From contig JAYQPQ010000017.1 in assembly GCA_038145405.1 (NCBI GenBank), forward strand, positions 1 through 26,635: DNA of 26,635 bases, written 5' to 3'. Both the position numbers and the translations under genes were made by a program. This stretch comes from JAYQPQ01 sp038145405 (GTDB lineage Bacteria; Pseudomonadota; Gammaproteobacteria; Pseudomonadales; GM7GCV1). The notes beneath the pieces are model-generated. The model saw nothing but the letters and a program-made list of their open reading frames with translations, was not told the DNA's origin and searched no databases. Positions 8,048 to 16,046 of this stretch are shown piece after piece; the first letter of the stretch is position 1; every line of letters begins with the position of its first letter.

Positions 8048-9926
8048 TGTGTTGCTGCCGCTGGCTGTGTCGCTTGAGGTGGATGAGGAGCAGCGACAGG
8101 GCTGCTGGCGTCACCCCCGAAATGCGCGATGCCTGACCCAGGGTTTCGGGGCGCACTTCGCTGAGTTTTTGCTCAACTTCACGGGACAGTCCTTTTACCT
8201 CGGCGTAGCGCAGGTCTTCGGGGATGCGCAACTGCTCCTGGCTGCGCAGGCGCTCGGCTTCGTGGCGTTGGCGGTCGATATAGCCCTGATACTTGACTGC
8301 AATTTCCACCTGTTCGCCGGCCTCTGCGTCGGGCTGCACAAGTTCTGATAAGGAGCCACTGAGCTTGGCATAGTCGAGCTCGGGACGTTTCAGCAGATCC
8401 AGCAAGCTGTGCTCGCGCGACAGGGGACGTTCCAGTTCGGGTGCCAGGCGTTCCGCCTCAGCGCTGCCCGGCTGAATCCAGGTGCTGGCCAGTTGTCGGC
8501 GCTGACTATCGATGCGATCCATCTTGGCGCTGAAATGTTGCCAGCGTTGATCGTCGACCAACCCCAGCTCGCGGCCCATGGGGGTTAAACGCTGGTCGGC
8601 ATTGTCCTCGCGCAACAACAGTCGATATTCGGCGCGCGAGGTAAACATGCGATAGGGTTCGCGCGTACCCATGGTGGTGAGGTCGTCAACCAGAACACCG
8701 AGATAGGACTCGTCGCGCGCGGGACACCAGGCTTCCTGCTGGCGCGCCTTGCGAGCGGCGTTAATTCCGGCCAGCAAACCCTGGGCTGCTGCTTCCTCAT
8801 AGCCGGTGGTGCCGTTGATCTGGCCGGCCATAAACAAGCCCTGAATATATTTGCTCTCCAGGGACTTGCGCAGGTCGCGCGGATCGAAGAAATCGTACTC
8901 GATGGCGTAACCCGGACGCGTGATATGCGCCTGCTCTAGTCCGCGAATCGACCACACCAGCTGCTGCTGCACATCGAAGGGCAGACTGGTGGAAATGCCG
9001 TTGGGATAGAGCTCCCGGCTCAACAAACCCTCGGGTTCGATAAATATCTGATGAGAGTCTTTGTCGGCAAAGCGATGAATTTTGTCTTCGATGGAGGGGC
9101 AGTAACGTGGCCCGGTGCCTTCGATCACTCCGGTGTACATCGGTGAGCGATCCAAGCCGGAACGAATTATGTGGTGCGTTCGACTGTTGGTATGGGTAAC
9201 CCAGCAACAACGTTGCTCTGGATGCTCTTCCACACGACCCAGATAGGACATCACTGGCAGGGGTTGATCGCCCCACTGTTCCTCCATCACAGAGAAATCC
9301 ACCGAGCGACTGTCGATGCGTGGCGGTGTACCGGTTTTCAGTCGACCGACGCGCAGGGGGAGTTCGCGCAACCGTTCGGCCAAACGCTGCGCCGGAGGAT
9401 CGCCGGCTCGGCCGCCAGCGTGGCTCTCCAGACCAATATGAATTCGGCCCGCGAGGAAGGTGCCCGTGGTCAGAACCACAGTGGCGGCGAAGAACTTCAA
9501 GCCCGACTGCGTCACCACGCCCCGCACGGCATCGCCTTCCATTAGCAGGTCGTCTACGGCCTGTTGGAATATGCGCAAATTGGGCTGATTTTCCAGCATC
9601 GTGCGAATTGCCTGCCGATAAAGCACACGGTCGGCCTGGGCGCGCGTGGCACGAACTGCCGGCCCCTTGCGGGCGTTGAGAATGCGGAACTGGATGCCGG
9701 CACGGTCAGTTGCCCTGGCCATCGCGCCGCCTAACGCGTCGATTTCCCGCACCAGGTGGCTCTTGCCAATTCCACCAATGGCAGGATTACAGGACATTTG
9801 TCCCAGGGTGTCGACGCTGTGTGTCAGCAGCAGGGTGGCAGCGCCAGAGCGCGCAGCAGCCAGCGCGGCTTCGGTACCCGCGTGGCCACCACCGATGACG
9901 ATGACGTCAAATTTATGCTCGCTCAT
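8040..9926 (-). CDS. mnmG: tRNA uridine-5-carboxymethylaminomethyl modification enzyme MnmG
   Basis: FAD-dependent enzyme that, in complex with MnmE, installs the carboxymethylaminomethyl group at U34 of certain tRNAs. The 628-residue product matches the E. coli length. It has the dinucleotide-binding GGGHAG (residues 12-17), the conserved CNPAIGGIGK (46-55), and a second region with TGTFLAGRIHIGLESHAGGR (about 155-174) and PRYCPSIEDK. The ATG at 9926 is preceded by AGGGTGAG and by a TATAAT promoter element at 9951-9956. It is separated from mnmE by an unusually long 367-bp gap. Confidence 0.98.
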   Translation of the reverse strand: MSEHKFDVIVIGGGHAGTEAALAAARSGAATLLLTHSVDTLGQMSCNPAIGGIGKSHLVREIDALGGAMARATDRAGIQFRILNARKGPAVRATRAQADRVLYRQAIRTMLENQPNLRIFQQAVDDLLMEGDAVRGVVTQSGLKFFAATVVLTTGTFLAGRIHIGLESHAGGRAGDPPAQRLAERLRELPLRVGRLKTGTPPRIDSRSVDFSVMEEQWGDQPLPVMSYLGRVEEHPEQRCCWVTHTNSRTHHIIRSGLDRSPMYTGVIEGTGPRYCPSIEDKIHRFADKDSHQIFIEPEGLLSRELYPNGISTSLPFDVQQQLVWSIRGLEQAHITRPGYAIEYDFFDPRDLRKSLESKYIQGLFMAGQINGTTGYEEAAAQGLLAGINAARKARQQEAWCPARDESYLGVLVDDLTTMGTREPYRMFTSRAEYRLLLREDNADQRLTPMGRELGLVDDQRWQHFSAKMDRIDSQRRQLASTWIQPGSAEAERLAPELERPLSREHSLLDLLKRPELDYAKLSGSLSELVQPDAEAGEQVEIAVKYQGYIDRQRHEAERLRSQEQLRIPEDLRYAEVKGLSREVEQKLSEVRPETLGQASRISGVTPAALSLLLIHLKRHSQRQQHIA

Positions 9927-9950
9927 AGCTCACTCACCCTAAGGCCGCGA

Positions 9951-9956
9951 ATTATA
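9951..9956 (-). promoter_or_regulatory. -10 element of a probable mnmG promoter
   Basis: A perfect TATAAT on the minus strand lies 24 bases upstream of the mnmG ATG. The -35 position (about 9974-9979, CTGGCG) is a poor match, so the element may need help from the AT-rich DNA upstream or from an activator. It would drive the mnmG-rsmG-parA-parB group. Identified by motif only. Confidence 0.5.
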
Positions 9957-10101
9957 AGGAAGTTATGACAGGACGCCAGAAATTCCGCAGAACATAAAAC
10001 AAGAGAATTAAATAAAGATAGAAAAGAAGAAGAGAATAGTTGTTGTTATTAATAGTGCACTGTATTTGCGGGGATAAGCCTAGTATTGCCTTTCGATTCA
10101 G

Positions 10102-10124
10102 GTACTTGGCAGCCGGACAAGTAC
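10102..10124. repeat. 7-bp perfect inverted repeat
   Basis: GTACTTG (10102-10108) and CAAGTAC (10118-10124) are exact complements flanking a 9-base spacer. A second, shorter hairpin GCTTG-TCGT-CAAGC lies at 10143-10156. Neither is followed by a T-run, so they do not look like terminators. They may be protein-binding dyads or leader-RNA structure upstream of mnmG. Confidence 0.5.
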
Positions 10125-10293
10125 AGAGGTTCAGCATGCAGGGCTTGTCGTCAAGCTGTGCCGTCGGTGTGGACAACAAGAGCTGGGGTGCAGGAGCCAA
10201 AAGTTGTACCCGCCTCTCCTCAGCTTATCCCAGGCTTGGTCAGATGTTTGTCACCACACCTTATCAAGTCGCGCATAAGTTGTTGGCAACTTG

Positions 10294-11646
10294 TTATTTA
10301 CCGATGCAGAAACGGGAAAAGATCTGCCCCAGAAATTGGTCCGCACTTTCTACACCGGTGATCTGCTGCAGGTCGAGGTGGGTAAAGCGCAACTCTTCGG
10401 CAATGAGTTCCGGGGCAGTTTTGCTTTGCAGCAGGTCGACGGCAAGCCGCAGATGTTCGGCGGCAGACTGCAATGCATCGATGTGGCGCGCGCGAGCCAG
10501 AAACTCCGGTTCCTGTTCGGTGAAATTTGCTCGGGCTTTGAGTTCTTGTTTGAGTTCAACTAGCCCAGCGCCAGAGCGGACAGACAGACCTAATACGCCA
10601 TCTGCATAGCCTCCAGCGCGGCCGCTGAGGTCGATCTTGTTGGCTACCAGTAGCAATTGATCCTGTGCGATCTGGCGCAGCGGCAGGTAGCTATTCAACA
10701 ACGCGACTATTGAAGAGGTGGTATCCTGCTGATCGTCGAAGAGTAGCAGAATCAAGTCGGCCCTTTGTGCACTGGCCAGGGCGCGCTCGATGCCCAGACT
10801 CTCGACAGCATCGGGCTGATCATTCAGGCCAGCGGTGTCAGTAATCTCCAGCGGCAAACCATCCAGATCAATTTGCTCTCTCAGTGTGTCCCGGGTGGTG
10901 CCCGCGATATCCGTTACGATAGCGCGGTCAGAGCCGACCAGCAGGTTAAGTAAACTGGACTTGCCGGCGTTGGGACGGCCCAGGATGACGACCTTTAATC
11001 CCTCGCCAAGACGGCGACTGGCGGAGGCGTTGGAGAGGCAGGTCAGCACCTGGTCGCGACAGGCCAAGAGCCGCGTCTTGAAGGCTTCCAGCTCGAGAAA
11101 CTCGATATCTTCATCGACAAAGTCGATCGCCGCTTCGCAGTAGACACGCAGCTCCATCAGCTGTTCCAGTAGCGCCTGGATCTGCCGCGACAAGCCACCA
11201 TCCAGCGACCGGGCAGCAGCACGAGCCGCTGCCGCCGAGCCGGCTTCAATGAGATCGGCAATGGATTCAGCCTGGGTCAGATCGATTTTGTCGTTGAGAA
11301 AAGCCAGTTTGGAAAACTCGCCTGGTTGCGCCGGCCGTGCGCCCAAAGCGATGCACCGATTGACCAGCTCGCGCAGCGCAACCGGGCTGCCGTGACCCTG
11401 AAACTCCACAACATCTTGTCCGGTAAAGGAGTGCGGTTTGGCAAACCAGATCATTAACCCCTGGTCGATTGCGCCCAGTTCGGTCCAGAAGTGCGCGAGC
11501 TGGGGTGTGCGGGGTTTGAGACTAATGCGGCCGATCTGTTCGGCAATGGCAACCGCCTGGGAGCCGCTCAGGCGCACCACGCCAATGCCGCCGCGTCCGG
11601 GCGGCGTGGACAGGGCGACAACAGTGTGGCTGGGCGGCTCTGCCAT
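10294..11646 (-). CDS. mnmE: tRNA modification GTPase MnmE
   Basis: GTPase partner of MnmG in wobble-uridine (U34) modification. The product is 450 residues. It has the N-terminal tetrahydrofolate-binding domain (TVVALSTPPGRGGIGVVR, residues 8-25), the G1 motif GRPNAGKS (223-230), DIAGTTRD switch I (about 246-253), DTAGLND and NKIDLS. It ends with the invariant C-terminal CIGK (447-450), whose Cys is needed for modification. The frame extends upstream to a TTG at 11679 that overlaps yidC. I chose the ATG at 11646 because it gives the conserved N-terminus. It lies 16 bp after yidC in the standard rpmH-rnpA-yidD-yidC-mnmE run. Confidence 0.97.
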   Translation of the reverse strand: MAEPPSHTVVALSTPPGRGGIGVVRLSGSQAVAIAEQIGRISLKPRTPQLAHFWTELGAIDQGLMIWFAKPHSFTGQDVVEFQGHGSPVALRELVNRCIALGARPAQPGEFSKLAFLNDKIDLTQAESIADLIEAGSAAAARAAARSLDGGLSRQIQALLEQLMELRVYCEAAIDFVDEDIEFLELEAFKTRLLACRDQVLTCLSNASASRRLGEGLKVVILGRPNAGKSSLLNLLVGSDRAIVTDIAGTTRDTLREQIDLDGLPLEITDTAGLNDQPDAVESLGIERALASAQRADLILLLFDDQQDTTSSIVALLNSYLPLRQIAQDQLLLVANKIDLSGRAGGYADGVLGLSVRSGAGLVELKQELKARANFTEQEPEFLARARHIDALQSAAEHLRLAVDLLQSKTAPELIAEELRFTHLDLQQITGVESADQFLGQIFSRFCIGK

Positions 11647-11662
11647 ACAGCAGTCAAGTGCT

Positions 11663-13318
11663 TTAGGCGCTGGCTTCAATCCGGCGCGTGATGACCCATT
11701 GCTGAGCCATGGACAGGATGTTGTTCACACACCAGTAAAGCACCAGGCCAGAGGGGAACCACATAAACATAAAGGTGAAGATTATCGGCATCATCTGCAT
11801 CACCTTGGCCTGGGTCGGATCGGGCGGCATGGGGTTGAGCTTTTGCTGCAAAAACATGCTGGCGCCCATGATCAACGGCAGAATAAACCAGGGGTCCTTG
11901 TCGGACAGGTCTTGAATCCAGCCGAAGAAGGGCGCATGCCGCAGTTCGACACTTTCCAGCAACACCCAGTAGAGGGCGATAAATACCGGCATCTGCACCA
12001 GGATTGGCAGACAGCCGCCCAGAGGATTGACTTTCTCCTTCTGGTAGAGACGCATCATCTCTTGGGAAAAGGCCTGGCGATCCTCGGCGTAACGTTCCTT
12101 CAGTGCCTGCATTTTGGGCTGCAGCTTACGCATGCGCGCCATCGACTTGTAGCTGGTGGCGGAAAGCCTAAAGAAGGCAAGTTTCACCACCAGGGTCAGC
12201 AGGATGATGGAGACACCCCAGTTGCCAACCAGAGAATGGATTTTTTGCAGCAACCAGAACAGCGGTTGCGCCGCCCACCACAGCCAACCGTAATCGACGG
12301 TGAGATCCAGGTCGGGATGGATTTCTGCGAGACGATACTGGTCTTTGGGGCCTATGTAGAGCTGCGCATCGATGGAGGCAGTTTCACCGGGCGAGACCTG
12401 GAACAGCGGTTGACGAAATCCCAGATAGTAGAGGTTTGCATCCGCGGCCTTGCGCAGATCGTACTCCAGCGAAGCGTTGGGATCGGGAATCCAGGCTGTA
12501 ATGAAGTAGTGTTGCAGCATGGCGACCCAGCCGGAATCGACGCTCTGACGATAGCTTTCATCGGCCAGGTCGGCGAATTCCAGTTTGAGATAACGGTTAT
12601 CCGGGGTAGTGACCGCTGCACCCAGGTAGGGGCTGGCACCCAGCCGTCCAGCTACTTGCGGCTGAAAGTCTGAACGTTTGATCTGCGCATAAAAACGGCC
12701 CAGCCAGAGTTCGGCGGACCGATTGTCGATCAGGTACTGGACCCGAATGTCGTAGTCACCCCGCGACAGAATGAAGCGCTTGGTAATTCGCACTTCGCCC
12801 AGCGCATAGCTCAGGTCGACCTGAATCTCGTTCTGGCCCCCTTCCAATATATAGCGGCTAGTGGCCGAGCGGAAAAGCGGGCGACCAGCATTGGAATCAG
12901 TGCCATTCGGCCCGACCAGTCCGCTCTGTGCAATGTAGATACGTTCGGGGTTGGAGCTCAACAAGCCAAAGGGCGTCGGGTCGTCCATCGCCAGGCTGTG
13001 CTGTGGCAGCTTGGCTGAAACAATATCGCCGCCGAGCAAATCGATCTCGATGTCCAACACATCGGTGGTGACCTGGACCAGCCGCGCAGCGGTCAGGCTC
13101 GAGATGGAGCCGTCTGGAAGCTCAAAGGCCTCCTCGACGGAAGGCAGCTCCAGTGCGGGCACATCGCCGGCACCCAGCGCATCGGAAGCAGCTTCAACAG
13201 CAGGCGATGCTGCCGCCAACCGCGCATTCTGAAACTGATCCCACTCGCGGAATAGCAACAGCAGGGTAATGGCCATGCCGGTCAGCAGCAGGGCTTTCAG
13301 CCAATCGAATTTACTCAC
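11663..13318 (-). CDS. yidC: Membrane protein insertase YidC
   Basis: Inserts and folds inner-membrane proteins, alone or with SecYEG; Fo subunit c is a known client in E. coli. The 551-residue product has an N-terminal membrane anchor (about residues 7-23), a large periplasmic beta-domain (about 60-345), and the conserved C-terminal core with LYQKEKVNPLGGCLPILVQMPVFIALY and FMWFPSGLVLYWCVNNILSMAQQ-type segments. By eye the positive residue of the hydrophilic groove (Arg366 in E. coli) is Lys379 here. The start is GTG at 13318, which overlaps the yidD stop by 8 bp. No ATG fits the anchor. Confidence 0.97.
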   Translation of the reverse strand: MSKFDWLKALLLTGMAITLLLLFREWDQFQNARLAAASPAVEAASDALGAGDVPALELPSVEEAFELPDGSISSLTAARLVQVTTDVLDIEIDLLGGDIVSAKLPQHSLAMDDPTPFGLLSSNPERIYIAQSGLVGPNGTDSNAGRPLFRSATSRYILEGGQNEIQVDLSYALGEVRITKRFILSRGDYDIRVQYLIDNRSAELWLGRFYAQIKRSDFQPQVAGRLGASPYLGAAVTTPDNRYLKLEFADLADESYRQSVDSGWVAMLQHYFITAWIPDPNASLEYDLRKAADANLYYLGFRQPLFQVSPGETASIDAQLYIGPKDQYRLAEIHPDLDLTVDYGWLWWAAQPLFWLLQKIHSLVGNWGVSIILLTLVVKLAFFRLSATSYKSMARMRKLQPKMQALKERYAEDRQAFSQEMMRLYQKEKVNPLGGCLPILVQMPVFIALYWVLLESVELRHAPFFGWIQDLSDKDPWFILPLIMGASMFLQQKLNPMPPDPTQAKVMQMMPIIFTFMFMWFPSGLVLYWCVNNILSMAQQWVITRRIEASA

Positions 13319-13589
13319 TCGTTAAATCCCGGGATATGGAATTGGGTACGGATTTGGTTTGCGGGGGAGGGACCGGATCCAGGCCCCCGGGGTGCCAAGG
13401 GTGGCATTTTAGACAGCGCTTGAGGCTGAGGTAACCCCCTTGCCACACGCCGTAAGCCTCGATGGCTTCACAACAATACTGGGAGCAGCTCGGATAGAAG
13501 CGGCAATGGGGTCCAAACAGGGGGCTGATAAAACGCCGGTACAGGCGTATCGGCGCCAGCATGACAGCTTTTGACAGCCGGGCTATCAC
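13311..13589 (-). CDS. yidD: Membrane protein insertion efficiency factor YidD
   Basis: Small basic membrane-associated protein that assists YidC-dependent insertion. The 92-residue product shows the family signature: an amphipathic N-terminus (APIRLYRRFISPLFG, about residues 12-26), HCRFYPSCSQYCCEAIEAYG with its cysteine cluster (28-47), and CLKCHPWHPGGLDPVP (59-74). The start is GTG at 13589, overlapping the rnpA stop as GTGA, which indicates coupled translation. The last 15 residues are hydrophilic and variable, as expected. It sits between rnpA and yidC as in most proteobacteria. Confidence 0.95.
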   Translation of the reverse strand: MIARLSKAVMLAPIRLYRRFISPLFGPHCRFYPSCSQYCCEAIEAYGVWQGGYLSLKRCLKCHPWHPGGLDPVPPPQTKSVPNSISRDLTSE

Positions 13590-13963
13590 GCGCTGGCTCC
13601 GGCGATCTTGTCGAGCAGCCAGCAGATGTCTTGATTCAGATCAGGGCGCCGCTTGCCTTCGATTCCAGATCGGCTCATGAAAATCAGGTCGAGATGGGGA
13701 AGCTGGTGTTGCCGCAGGCGGAAGTTTTCCCGCACTAGGCGTTTCATCAGGTTGCGCTGCGAGGCGAGGCGCAAATTTTTGCGTCGCATTACCAAGCCGA
13801 GTCGTGCCCGCCCGGTTGAGTTAGCGAGGGCGAGCACCAGAAAGGGACCGCGGGACAATCGAAGCTGGGTATCAGCAAAGACCGCCTGGAATTCGGAGGA
13901 GTGGGTCAGTCGGCAGTCTTTGTTAAATCGGTAGCGGAGCACTCTGCCCCGACCAGGGATCAC
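13586..13963 (-). CDS. rnpA: Ribonuclease P protein component
   Basis: Protein cofactor of the RNase P ribozyme, which matures tRNA 5' ends. The 125-residue basic protein has the FNKDCRLTHSSEFQAVF opening (about residues 13-29), a central beta region (RGPFLVLAL, RARLGLVMRRKN) and the RNA-binding RNR motif (SQRNLMKRLVRENFRLRQ, about 68-85). The track start is GTG at 13963, only 3 bases from the rpmH stop. A second GTG at 13942 (residue 8), preceded by GGGG, is equally possible. It is followed by the overlapping yidD. Confidence 0.95.
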   Translation of the reverse strand: MIPGRGRVLRYRFNKDCRLTHSSEFQAVFADTQLRLSRGPFLVLALANSTGRARLGLVMRRKNLRLASQRNLMKRLVRENFRLRQHQLPHLDLIFMSRSGIEGKRRPDLNQDICWLLDKIAGASA

Positions 13964-13966
13964 AAA

Positions 13967-14101
13967 CTAGACGGAAAGACGCAGACGACCCTTGGCACGA
14001 CGGCGGGACAGAACCTTGCGTCCGTTGGCCGTTGCCATGCGGGCACGGAATCCGTGAGTGCGTTTTCGCTTGAGGTTGCTCGGTTGAAATGTACGTTTCA
14101 T
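13967..14101 (-). CDS. rpmH: 50S ribosomal protein L34
   Basis: Large-subunit ribosomal protein of 44 residues. It starts MKRTFQPSNLKRKRTHGFRA and ends RRRAKGRLRLSV, which is diagnostic for L34. The ATG is at 14101 and the TAG at 13967-13969. It is the first minus-strand gene left of the divergence point and opens the rpmH-rnpA-yidD-yidC-mnmE run. A candidate promoter lies about 60 bp upstream. The gene is short and easily missed by length filters, but the match is unambiguous. Confidence 0.98.
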   Translation of the reverse strand: MKRTFQPSNLKRKRTHGFRARMATANGRKVLSRRRAKGRLRLSV

Positions 14102-14160
14102 TGCTCTGCCCAATTACCCTTGTGGATGATGCCCTTGTCGGCACCAATTCGAGGCGCGGG

Positions 14161-14189
14161 ATTCTATAGCCTGAATCGCTGCAACGCAA
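14161..14189 (-). promoter_or_regulatory. Candidate rpmH promoter
   Basis: On the minus strand TTGCGT (14189-14184), 17 bp of spacer, then TAGAAT (14166-14161, 5 of 6). It lies 60 bp before the rpmH ATG, inside the origin-candidate gap, in the right direction to start the ribosomal protein/RNase P transcript. Motif evidence only. Confidence 0.4.
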
Positions 14190-14499
14190 TCCCGTTGGTT
14201 GGTTGCCGCCGCACATGGCGCAGCACTTGTTTGGATAGTAAATTTTTATATAAAGCGACAAAGTCATTGCGATATTGCATGATAAAAAATCCCCACAGGT
14301 ACGCGCCCAAAATGCCCGCCAAGTTTTGCAAATAACCGCCAGATAACAGTTAATTCACAAGATATCCCCAAAAGTAGACACCAAAGCTGGCGCGCCGGGG
14401 ATACTTTGTCTTGCCAGGTGCGAACCCTTGACAGCACCTAACCCGATGAAATGAAAGATGTTTTTCTAGAATTCCTGAAGCTTCCCAGCAGCTTTGCTG

Positions 14500-14508
14500 T
14501 GTGGATAA
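14500..14508 (-). promoter_or_regulatory. Perfect DnaA box
   Basis: TGTGGATAA here is the exact complement of the consensus TTATCCACA. It lies 92 bp before the dnaA ATG and directly after a small hairpin (CAGCA-GCTT-TGCTG, 14486-14499... stem ends at 14499). It could serve both origin binding and dnaA autoregulation. Confidence 0.75.
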
Positions 14509-14600
14509 AATGCCGACGCAAAGCACAGGGAGTCGTGCGGGGCGAATGGCCTAACCATGGTTATGGGGCAATACAACAGAAAAAATGGGCGGCTGACTAC

Positions 14601-16022
14601 ATGGCTTTGTGGCAACAATGTGCATCCTATCTGCAGAACGAGATACCTGAGCAACAATTCAATACTTGGATAAGGCCGCTGGAGCCGCGCGAAACAGGTG
14701 AGGAGATCCGCTTGCTCGCACCCAATCGCTTTATTCTGGATTGGGTATCGGAAAAATTCCTGCCGCGTATTTGCGATCTGGTGCGTGAAATTTCCACCGC
14801 ACCGATTCGGGTTTCACTCGACCTGCGCGGCAGCGATCAGGGATCCGGCGCGGCGTTCATTTCGCCGCAGGTGGAAAGGACAAGACAGCCGAGCCAGATG
14901 GCTGCGCTCGACAGCCGCACCGAATCCGAAGCATTGGTTAGCGCGGGCGGCGGCGGTCAGATTCGTTCCTTTGGGCAGCGTGATGCACAGGGCATGCAAC
15001 CGCGCAGCTACCTCAACGAGAATTTCAGCTTCGACAGCTTTGTCGAGGGCAAGTCCAACCAACTGGCAGTAGCCGCCGCGCGCCAGGTCGCCATGAATCC
15101 CGGGGGCGGGTATAACCCGCTCTTTATTTACGGCGGTGTCGGCTTGGGCAAGACGCACCTGATGCAGGCCGTAGGCAATGCATTGAAGCAGGCCAATCCC
15201 AACGCCAAGGTACTCTACCTTCACTCGGAGCGTTTTGTGGCCGACATGGTAAAGGCGCTGCAGCTAAATGCCATCAACGATTTCAAGCGCTATTACCGCA
15301 CGGCAGATGCTCTGCTGATCGACGATATTCAATTTTTCGCCAACAAGGACCGCTCGCAGGAAGAGTTTTTCCATACCTTCAATTCCCTGCTCGAGTCGCG
15401 TCAGCAGATGATCTTTACCTGCGACCGCTACCCTAAGGAAATCGACGGGCTCGAGGAGCGACTCAAGTCGCGGTTCGGCTGGGGGCTGACAGTTGCCGTC
15501 GAACCACCCGAGCTGGAGACGCGCGTGGCGATTCTTCTGAAGAAGGCGCGCCAGGCCCAGGTGGAATTGCCCAGCGATGCCGCCTTTTTTATCGCCCAGA
15601 GAATCCGCTCCAACGTCAGAGAGCTAGAAGGTGCACTCAAAAGGGTGATAGCAAGCGCACACTTCACCGGCAGGCCCGTGACCCTGGATCTGGTCAAGGA
15701 GTCGCTGCGCGACCTGCTGGCCTTGCAAGAGCGTTTGGTTACCATCGAGAATATACAGCGGGTCGTTGCCGAGTACTTTCAGATCAAGCTGAACGACCTG
15801 ATGGCGAAGAAGCGTACCCGTTCACTGGCGCGTCCCAGACAGGTTGCCATGGCTCTGGCCAAGGAGCTCACCAGCCACAGCTTGCCGGAAATCGGCATGG
15901 CCTTTGGCGGACGTGATCACACGACGGTGCTGCATGCCTGCCGCAAGATCGCCGAACTGGAAGCCTCGAGTGCCGATATGCGCGAAGACCTGAAGAATCT
16001 GAAACGGATTCTGAGTACCTAG
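14601..16022 (+). CDS. dnaA: Chromosomal replication initiator protein DnaA
   Basis: AAA+ initiator that binds DnaA boxes, melts oriC and recruits the helicase. The product is 473 residues. Domain I starts MALWQQCASYLQNEIPEQQF (1-20) and a variable linker covers about 75-140. The Walker A GGVGLGKT is at 178-185, Walker B LLIDDIQ at 238-244, and the DNA-binding signature FGGRDHTTVLHA at 435-446. The frame is open for 50 more codons upstream to 14451, but that stretch contains the perfect DnaA box and looks non-coding. I therefore chose the ATG at 14601, which gives the family N-terminus. No strong ribosome binding site is visible. dnaN follows after 24 bp. Confidence 0.98.
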   Translation: MALWQQCASYLQNEIPEQQFNTWIRPLEPRETGEEIRLLAPNRFILDWVSEKFLPRICDLVREISTAPIRVSLDLRGSDQGSGAAFISPQVERTRQPSQMAALDSRTESEALVSAGGGGQIRSFGQRDAQGMQPRSYLNENFSFDSFVEGKSNQLAVAAARQVAMNPGGGYNPLFIYGGVGLGKTHLMQAVGNALKQANPNAKVLYLHSERFVADMVKALQLNAINDFKRYYRTADALLIDDIQFFANKDRSQEEFFHTFNSLLESRQQMIFTCDRYPKEIDGLEERLKSRFGWGLTVAVEPPELETRVAILLKKARQAQVELPSDAAFFIAQRIRSNVRELEGALKRVIASAHFTGRPVTLDLVKESLRDLLALQERLVTIENIQRVVAEYFQIKLNDLMAKKRTRSLARPRQVAMALAKELTSHSLPEIGMAFGGRDHTTVLHACRKIAELEASSADMREDLKNLKRILST

Positions 16023-16046
16023 GGACACCACCAAGAGAGAAAATTC

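Larger units (their letters stand above)
9927..10293. other. 367-bp intergenic region, AT-rich with DnaA-box-like sites (alternative origin or regulatory region)
   Basis: No convincing gene lies here. Bases 9991-10055 hold only 14 G/C in 65, including a 17-base purine run at 10020-10036. To its right are DnaA-box-like sequences: TGTGGACAA at 10168-10176 (8 of 9 on the complement), CGGGGATAA at 10069-10077 and CGCGCATAA at 10270-10278 (each 7 of 9 if the fifth base is free), and TTATCCCAG near 10224. This AT-rich-next-to-mnmG, boxes-further-out layout recalls the E. coli oriC. There is no perfect box and no GATC, so the rpmH-dnaA gap is the stronger origin candidate. Confidence 0.35.
14102..14600. 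other. oriC: Candidate chromosomal origin of replication (oriC) between rpmH and dnaA
   Basis: This 499-bp gap is where transcription diverges: everything to the left is on the minus strand, and dnaA-dnaN-recF-gyrB to the right is on the plus strand. It holds a perfect DnaA box at 14500-14508, 8-of-9 matches at 14121-14129 (complement) and 14351-14359 (if the fifth base is free), and weaker ones at 14231-14239, 14289-14297 and 14362-14370. A core AATTTTTATATAAA lies at 14241-14254 and could unwind. No GATC occurs, so Dam/SeqA-type control is unlikely. Pseudomonads place oriC in the same gap. A TTGACA at 14428-14433 may belong to a dnaA promoter, but no good -10 follows it. Confidence 0.65.

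Noticed and set aside
9952..10200. Minus-strand frame of 82 codons ending in a hydrophobic segment, before mnmG
   Set aside because: It has a TTG start with no ribosome binding site, its hydrophobic end comes from the pyrimidine-rich AT tract, and it overlaps the mnmG promoter. A small membrane protein cannot be excluded but is not supported.
10277..10292. Hairpin AAGTTG-TTGG-CAACTT just after the mnmE stop
   Set aside because: It has a short stem and no T-run on the mnmE transcript side, so it is not a convincing intrinsic terminator.
14465..14483. Polylinker-like cluster of restriction sites (TCTAGA, GAATTC and AAGCTT within 19 bases)
   Set aside because: The flanking sequence is continuous natural origin-region DNA with no vector sequence, so chance in an AT-rich patch is the simpler explanation.
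14451..14600. 50-codon upstream extension of dnaA
   Set aside because: It contains the perfect DnaA box and lacks similarity to the DnaA N-terminus, which begins at the ATG at 14601.
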